Shown here: positions 59,701 through 64,000 of the stretch, in pieces
Layout of the letters: each line of letters opens with the position of its first letter
Numbering within the stretch: the stretch's first letter is position 1
Source: Gyromitra esculenta
Taxonomy: Eukaryota; Ascomycota; Pezizomycetes; Pezizales; Discinaceae
Reading direction: 5' to 3'
Assembly (NCBI GenBank): GCA_038503075.1
Contig: JBCAML010000021.1
Location: 248,001-312,000, forward strand
Length of the DNA stretch: 64,000 bases
Notes under the pieces: model-generated
What the model saw: only the letters and a program-made list of their open reading frames with translations
The model's database searches: none
Told to the model about the DNA's origin: nothing
Made by a program: the position numbers and the translations under genes

Positions 59701-60383
59701 CGTGTGTGTGTGTGAAAATGGTGATTTGGGGAGATGGTAGGTTGCTGAATTGGATGAGGCATCAATAACGTGGCGTTTAAATTGTGGATCCACGCGTATA
59801 GTGTGGTAAAGAAGCTTAGTTTGTACTGTGACTGTGGTGAGATGGTCATGTTAGGATAAGTACTCTTTTTCACGTTTATCTCTTTCTGTTGCCGTGGAGA
59901 ATTTGGTTTGCTCATCGCAAGTCGCTGTTTTAAACCTTGAAATAAACTTGTTGGAAGTTAAACAACGAATAAATATTAGTGAATTACATCTAGTCCTGTA
60001 TTCAATCAAGCATCTAGGTCTGGATGTGCTGGATGTTTTGGCCTAACTTTCTATTCTTCTCAATCCTCTATATCCTGTTTTGGAGTGCCCACCTACGCAT
60101 GTATCACGAAAACCAATGCTGAGTTATGGTGGAATATAAGTCTTGTGGGGAGAAACGTGCAGTTATAGCGTTAGAAAGAATAACTTGAGAGTAAATTCTT
60201 CATACGGTAGCGGGTGGCTAGGTCAAAATAGCTTGTAGGTTGGTTTAGATTCTATCGGGTCTTGCCTTTGATTCAACTCTTTTCCTAGTACCCGATCTTT
60301 GTTTCGCCCTCGCTGTCGATGTTTCTGTCCGTATCTTAAGTTATATATTTCGAAACCAGTAGGTACAACTGAACCCCTTAGTA
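59701..60383. other. 3' flank of the coiled-coil protein gene
   Basis: Begins with a (TG)n run right after the stop, then AT-rich sequence with AATAAA near 59940. No gene seen. Confidence 0.45.
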
Positions 60384-60847
60384 CAGACGAGTGAAAAAAG
60401 TGACGAAACAAGGGTCAATATACACCAAAACAAGCCAACTTTAGCTCAATTTACCTCCCACTAAAAGTTGTGGCAACAAAAAACTGAGTAGTGGGACACA
60501 TCTAATAGCTCTGGAATTTAGATCCATGAACTTTCTGTACTCCCTCGAATTTTCTGTATTGAAATAGGAGCCTTTGACTTCATGAGGTTTAGTTATTTAC
60601 CCAATTTTGGTGAGGAAAGGTATGATGCAACGGAAATCTATGGGTACTACAACTTTAAAAAGTTCTAGCCTATGATCCTCTAAATAGAATAGCCCAGGAA
60701 TTCACTTATAGAGAGTTCATGAGTGATGAAGTCACTGGTAGGCTAGTCATGTCACTTAGCTAATTTTAATAGTGAGGTTTTTGGCTGTGAAGTTGGCCGA
60801 TTTTGGTGTGTTTTGGTCGTTGTTTCCTCACTTTTTTCACTCGTCTG
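60384..60847. mobile_element. 464-bp inverted-repeat element with TA target duplication
   Basis: Both ends begin CAGACGAGTGAAAAAAGTGA in inverted orientation, and similarity between the arms extends to roughly 80-90 bp with scattered mismatches. TA flanks the element at 60382-60383 and 60848-60849. No coding capacity. The ends suggest a non-autonomous Tc1/mariner/pogo-type element, distinct from those at 6495 and 29182. Confidence 0.85.
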
Positions 60848-60951
60848 TACGTTGGACATAGAACCAGTCTAGAAAAATAGGGCCATGAATATGATATCCT
60901 CATGGCTTGGAGCTATTATATACTGACTATTAGACATCCGCCTCGATCCTA

Positions 60952-61158
60952 ACCAGGCTCATTGGCGTTTTATGCTTTGATAAGTGTACCAAGAAATAGA
61001 TGACCTGAGCCATAGCTAACTAACGTGGCTTAAACCAATTGCCCAACACCTCAAAGTGCAAATGTGACGAATTAAAGTCTAAATCACACCAATAGGCATC
61101 TTTAGCAGAAGTATATTTCTTGGCACTTACCAAAGCACAAAACACCAACGAGTCTGGT
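60952..61158. mobile_element. 207-bp inverted-repeat element, possible 10-bp target duplication
   Basis: Arms 60952-60999 and 61111-61158 are inverted copies (ACCAGGCTCATTGGCGTTTT against ACCAGACTCGTTGGTGTTTT, then CTTTGATAAGTG and CCAAGAAATA) with a 1-base gap and several mismatches. The decamer CCTCGATCCT occurs at 60941-60950 and again at 61170-61179. If it is a target duplication, the element is 60951-61169 and would be Mutator-like, but the right arm then has 11 unmatched bases. No coding capacity. Confidence 0.75.
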
Positions 61159-61557
61159 CTACGAGACTACCTCGATCCTGTGTATCCATTACAGTGCTAT
61201 ATTTATGAGTGGTGCTCTAACTGATGCATAAATTAGGATTGGCTGCGGATTCAATGCTGCCAATAATCGATTAATATAGCTATAGGTAGATAGCGTTTAG
61301 ACGTATTTAATGACTGCTGGTGTCGACCGCCATAATCTAAGGGTTGGATGCGTGTATGAATAATCTATCCATCTACTGCTGGTGTTGAAGTGACAGAAAC
61401 CGGCAGGGGAAGTCGATTCCTTGCTGACTCATCATGTCTAGTGATACCTCATGACTCAAAATGTTGAGCCGATGGGGGTTTTTTTACGGTGATGTCGATG
61501 ATATAGGCCGCTGATGCGGCGGCTCGGCAGAAATATTAGCGTTTAGGATAAATTATA
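61159..61557. other. Spacer between inverted-repeat elements
   Basis: About 400 bp. No gene. CGTTTAGGATA occurs just left of the next element (near 61540-61550) as a partial duplicate of that element's own end sequence. Confidence 0.4.
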
Positions 61558-61922
61558 GGGAAAACGTTTAGGATACCATGTTTCTGATGAGTTTTTGCGC
61601 CAGATACCACAACTACTTCGCTTCGACCGTGCCCACCACAACTAAACCTATACCATCAGTTGCTTACCCCCTTTAGCCCACCTAGCTAGGCAAAGAAAAC
61701 CTCAGATTTCAAGTAATAAAATCACAGAAAATCGAGCACTATTCTATTTTTCTCTTAATATTCTTAAATATAACAGTATGCGATGAAGAGGGTTTTTAGG
61801 TCTGAATTCTACATAATACATGTAGCGTTGTGATGGGTAGGTAGGTGGGCGGGTCAGAGCAAAGTAGCTGTGGTATCCGGCACACAAACTCGTCAGAAAC
61901 ACGGTATCCTAAACGTTTTCCC
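61558..61922. mobile_element. 365-bp element with about 75-80-bp inverted repeats, TA duplication
   Basis: The left end reads GGGAAAACGTTTAGGATACC. The right end is its inverted copy, and the arms remain similar for about 75-80 bp (through CAGATACCACAACTACT against CGGATACCACAGCTACT). TA flanks the element at 61556-61557 and 61923-61924. No transposase coding. The long arms favour a foldback or MITE-type structure. Confidence 0.87.
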
Positions 61923-62183
61923 TAAATTACATGCATCTTGTCAGCTGCTTTTGAATACCAGAAACTGCCAAGGTTTGCTTGGCCGGATGTAACTAGGAAG
62001 TGTGCGATTTGGCCCCACCAAAGTGGGGAAATTTAGATTCTAGAGTACATGCGCTAATATTCCTAGCTCGCTAACGGGAAGCTAAATTATACGCGTTCGG
62101 TTAGTTGGGACGAAAACCTTATTTTAACGTGCTAGCGTCGATCGCTTACGTAACTGGAACAACAAGTGGATGTAGGCACGGTT
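61923..62183. other. Spacer between inverted-repeat elements
   Basis: No gene or repeat recognised in these 260 bp. Confidence 0.4.
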
Positions 62184-62339
62184 GTTCACGGGGTGATAGC
62201 GAACACTGGGTGTTGACGAACAGGTGATTTAGGCTAATAAAATACCAGAAGTTTCCGCCCAGATCCGCGGCTTAGCAACTTTCTTTCTCACAGAAAATCC
62301 TGTTCGTCAACACCCTGTATCCGCTATCACCTTGTGAAC
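62184..62339. mobile_element. 156-bp foldback element with 41-bp inverted arms
   Basis: Arms 62184-62224 and 62299-62339 are inverted copies (GTTCACGGGGTGATAGCG against GTTCACAAGGTGATAGCG, then GGGTGTTGACGAACAGG exact in both) with about six mismatches in 41. No target duplication is evident. No coding capacity; probably a MITE or a recently formed foldback. Confidence 0.78.
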
Positions 62340-63218
62340 GACTGTAACAGAGACTTTGCGCTGCAACATCCAGAGTCTTTTTTAGGGGTTCGGCATGATC
62401 TTGGCATACGTTGTAACATCCAGCCACCTGTTTGGCCTCCACCACTTCTGGTCACTACAGCTCGACAAAGTCACAGGATTTTTCGGTCGGGATTTTTTTT
62501 ATTGATAGCTAAGACCAGAACACCCATCCCCCCATAAGTATAAGATCTTTAGGAAGCTTCAGTATTGTATGAGAAATTGTTGACGTGGCAAACCGAGGCT
62601 CCAGCTTCATTTTAGTGTCCCTTGGCGCGCAGCCACCTTGGTGGATGCATCCAGCGCAAAGTCTCTAATAAGTGGAAATAAAAACAAAAACAATAAAAAT
62701 AAAAATGAAAGAAAGATAAGGAAAGAAATTTGGTAAATACTAAGGTTGAAAGTACTTTCTCCTGGACCAGCCGAAGAGAAGAGTGAAGTTAGTCTCTGGG
62801 ACTGCGAATAAGTACACAATTTGGGAACCTAGGAACGATAAAAAATCGATTAGTTGACTATTTCACGGTCTGGAAAAATAGGAGCATACAAACCTGTGAT
62901 ATATGGTATTCATGTGGCTGACAGGTTCCTGTGAGTGCCAGCGTTGGACGATGCATATTTACATGTAGATGGGTGTAGTCTGTATTTTAAATATTAACAC
63001 CCGAAACGGATCTTGTAGATAGAAACTTGGCAGGGAACTTACAAGCACACTAGTTTGGGAAGGCGAAGTAAACCCTCACGCATTGAAGAGTAATAATAAT
63101 GAGACATAAGTCTCGGCGCAGTGCTGTATTGCGTCGTGGTAACCCTGATTGGTCGCATTAATACAAGCGAGAAAGGAAAAGACTTGGCCAGAAACGTACC
63201 CCACGTAGAACCCCATGC
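62340..63218. other. Intergenic, 3' flank of the last gene
   Basis: About 880 bp with no supportable gene. An A-rich stretch (AATAAAAATAAAAATG near 62692) lies in the middle. On the minus strand the right part is the 3' flank of the gene at 63219-63899. Confidence 0.45.
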
Positions 63219-63899
63219 TCACTGGCTTGCAAACACTTCCTCGTCGTCCGTCGCCGCTTCGCTCGTATAGTATTCCTCGTTCTTCGCAACACGTTTCGGT
63301 TGGGGAAGAGCGGGTACATACCCAGCTACAGTACGCCCTTCCTTAATCGCGATTCTTGTATAGAGCACGTTTGCATTCTGCACGGGATCTGCAACGACAA
63401 AATTTCTAAGGCTGTAGCTCAGATCTTCTAGAGGAGAACCTGCGTGGAAGAGAGATCTAGATGGGCAGCTGGTGCTGGTGCTAACTGGATTGGGGAAGGT
63501 GATGGGTTGCATGAAGCGGGAGATATTCATGTCGCTAACTGCTTGTTGTGCAACGGGATCGATCCGTTGTTGACGTTTATGCATGTCGTATTCGTCGGTG
63601 AGTGACTGGCGGCAGATCCACTGGTTGGCAGAAGCGTGAAGAAAGTGGGACGGGGTGAGGCTGATGGATCGCTTCTGCTTGCCATTTTTGGTGGAGGTAG
63701 TGGTCTGGGACGACTGACTGTGGCTGCGAGCAACGCTAGGGTCTGGGCGGAGGTCTATAGTAGCGACTTCTGTGGCATTTGTGTTGTGCTGCACGTTTAG
63801 AGTTTCTCCATTTTCACAGTGCCTGCTAGAGGCTTGTGAATTGGACTGAGTTCTAGCGCTAGAGCATGTCTTTTTAAGTGAACCATCGGTTGGGGCCAT
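63219..63899 (-). CDS. Hypothetical protein (226 aa), possibly extended beyond the window
   Basis: Frame from ATG 63899 (MAPTDGSLKK) to a stop at 63219-63221. The open frame continues upstream to 63974 without another ATG, so an upstream exon outside the window cannot be excluded. The N-terminal 90 residues are Ser/Thr/Gln-rich and disordered. A denser segment (about 90-205) contains SLTPSHFLHASANQWICRQS, DPVAQQAVSDMNISRFMQP and LEDLSYSLRNFVVADPVQNA; the C-terminus is acidic (YYTSEAATDDEEVFASQ). The family is not recognised. The segmental change from disordered to ordered composition supports a real gene. Confidence 0.55.
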   Translation of the reverse strand: MAPTDGSLKKTCSSARTQSNSQASSRHCENGETLNVQHNTNATEVATIDLRPDPSVARSHSQSSQTTTSTKNGKQKRSISLTPSHFLHASANQWICRQSLTDEYDMHKRQQRIDPVAQQAVSDMNISRFMQPITFPNPVSTSTSCPSRSLFHAGSPLEDLSYSLRNFVVADPVQNANVLYTRIAIKEGRTVAGYVPALPQPKRVAKNEEYYTSEAATDDEEVFASQ

Positions 63900-64000
63900 T
63901 TGGAAGGGTGGGATAAATAGAGATCTGGGAATTAGATTTTTGGGGAGATAGTTTGCTACTGCGGTATTGAGCAAGAATGTTTTTGTGAGTAGGTTTGTGG

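Overview
The window looks like nuclear DNA of a filamentous ascomycete (Pezizomycotina). Genes are split by short introns (about 50-215 bp) with GT..AG ends and CTAAC/CTGAC/GCTAAT-type branch sites. The recognisable proteins are typical of these fungi: a Ral2-like kelch/BTB protein, a secreted family-1 pectate lyase, Cdc20, a LaeA-like methyltransferase, an isopenicillin-N-synthase-like 2-oxoglutarate/Fe(II) oxygenase, and a long disordered protein ending in a coiled coil. Gene density is low (about ten supportable genes in 64 kb, with gaps of up to 13 kb). Among ascomycetes this fits a gene-poor lineage such as some Pezizomycetes, but that placement is inference. No transposase, reverse transcriptase, rRNA, tRNA or CRISPR array was found.

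Layout. 1-3.3 kb: non-coding, with a 235-bp inverted-repeat element at the edge. 3.3-6.06 kb (+): Ral2-like gene, four exons, followed at 6.5 kb by a 374-bp MITE with TA target duplication. 6.9-11.4 kb: no supportable gene, but an isolated E-box/TATA pair near 10 kb. 11.4-12.1 kb (+): glutamine-rich basic protein. 15.8-17.0 kb (+): five-exon pectate lyase. 19.4-20.1 kb (+): basic/acidic orphan protein. 20.1-27.5 kb: gene-free. 27.5-28.2 kb (+): low-complexity orphan protein. 28.2-32.7 kb: gene-free apart from a 162-bp MITE. 32.7-34.6 kb (-): cdc20, three exons. 34.6-38.7 kb: gene-free, with microsatellites and an A-rich tract. 38.7-39.9 kb (-): LaeA-like methyltransferase, five exons. 39.9-53.0 kb: 13 kb with no confident gene, lying between two divergently transcribed genes. 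53.0-54.9 kb (+): seven-exon oxygenase with a 15-nt microexon that carries an iron ligand. 56.6-59.7 kb (+): 991-aa disordered/coiled-coil protein. 60.3-62.4 kb: four different MITE-like inverted-repeat elements packed into 2 kb. 63.2-63.9 kb (-): orphan protein near the right edge.

The genes do not form an obvious pathway. Two are core regulators (Cdc20 for APC/C, the Ral2-like protein for Ras signalling), one is a plant-wall enzyme, and one belongs to the regulatory LaeA-like family. The oxygenase lies 13 kb from the LaeA-like gene with no other biosynthetic gene between them, so a secondary-metabolite cluster is not supported. The most notable non-genic content is the set of at least seven short non-autonomous terminal-inverted-repeat elements, apparently of seven separate families. 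All exon boundaries were inferred by eye from splice consensus, reading frame and protein-family conservation.
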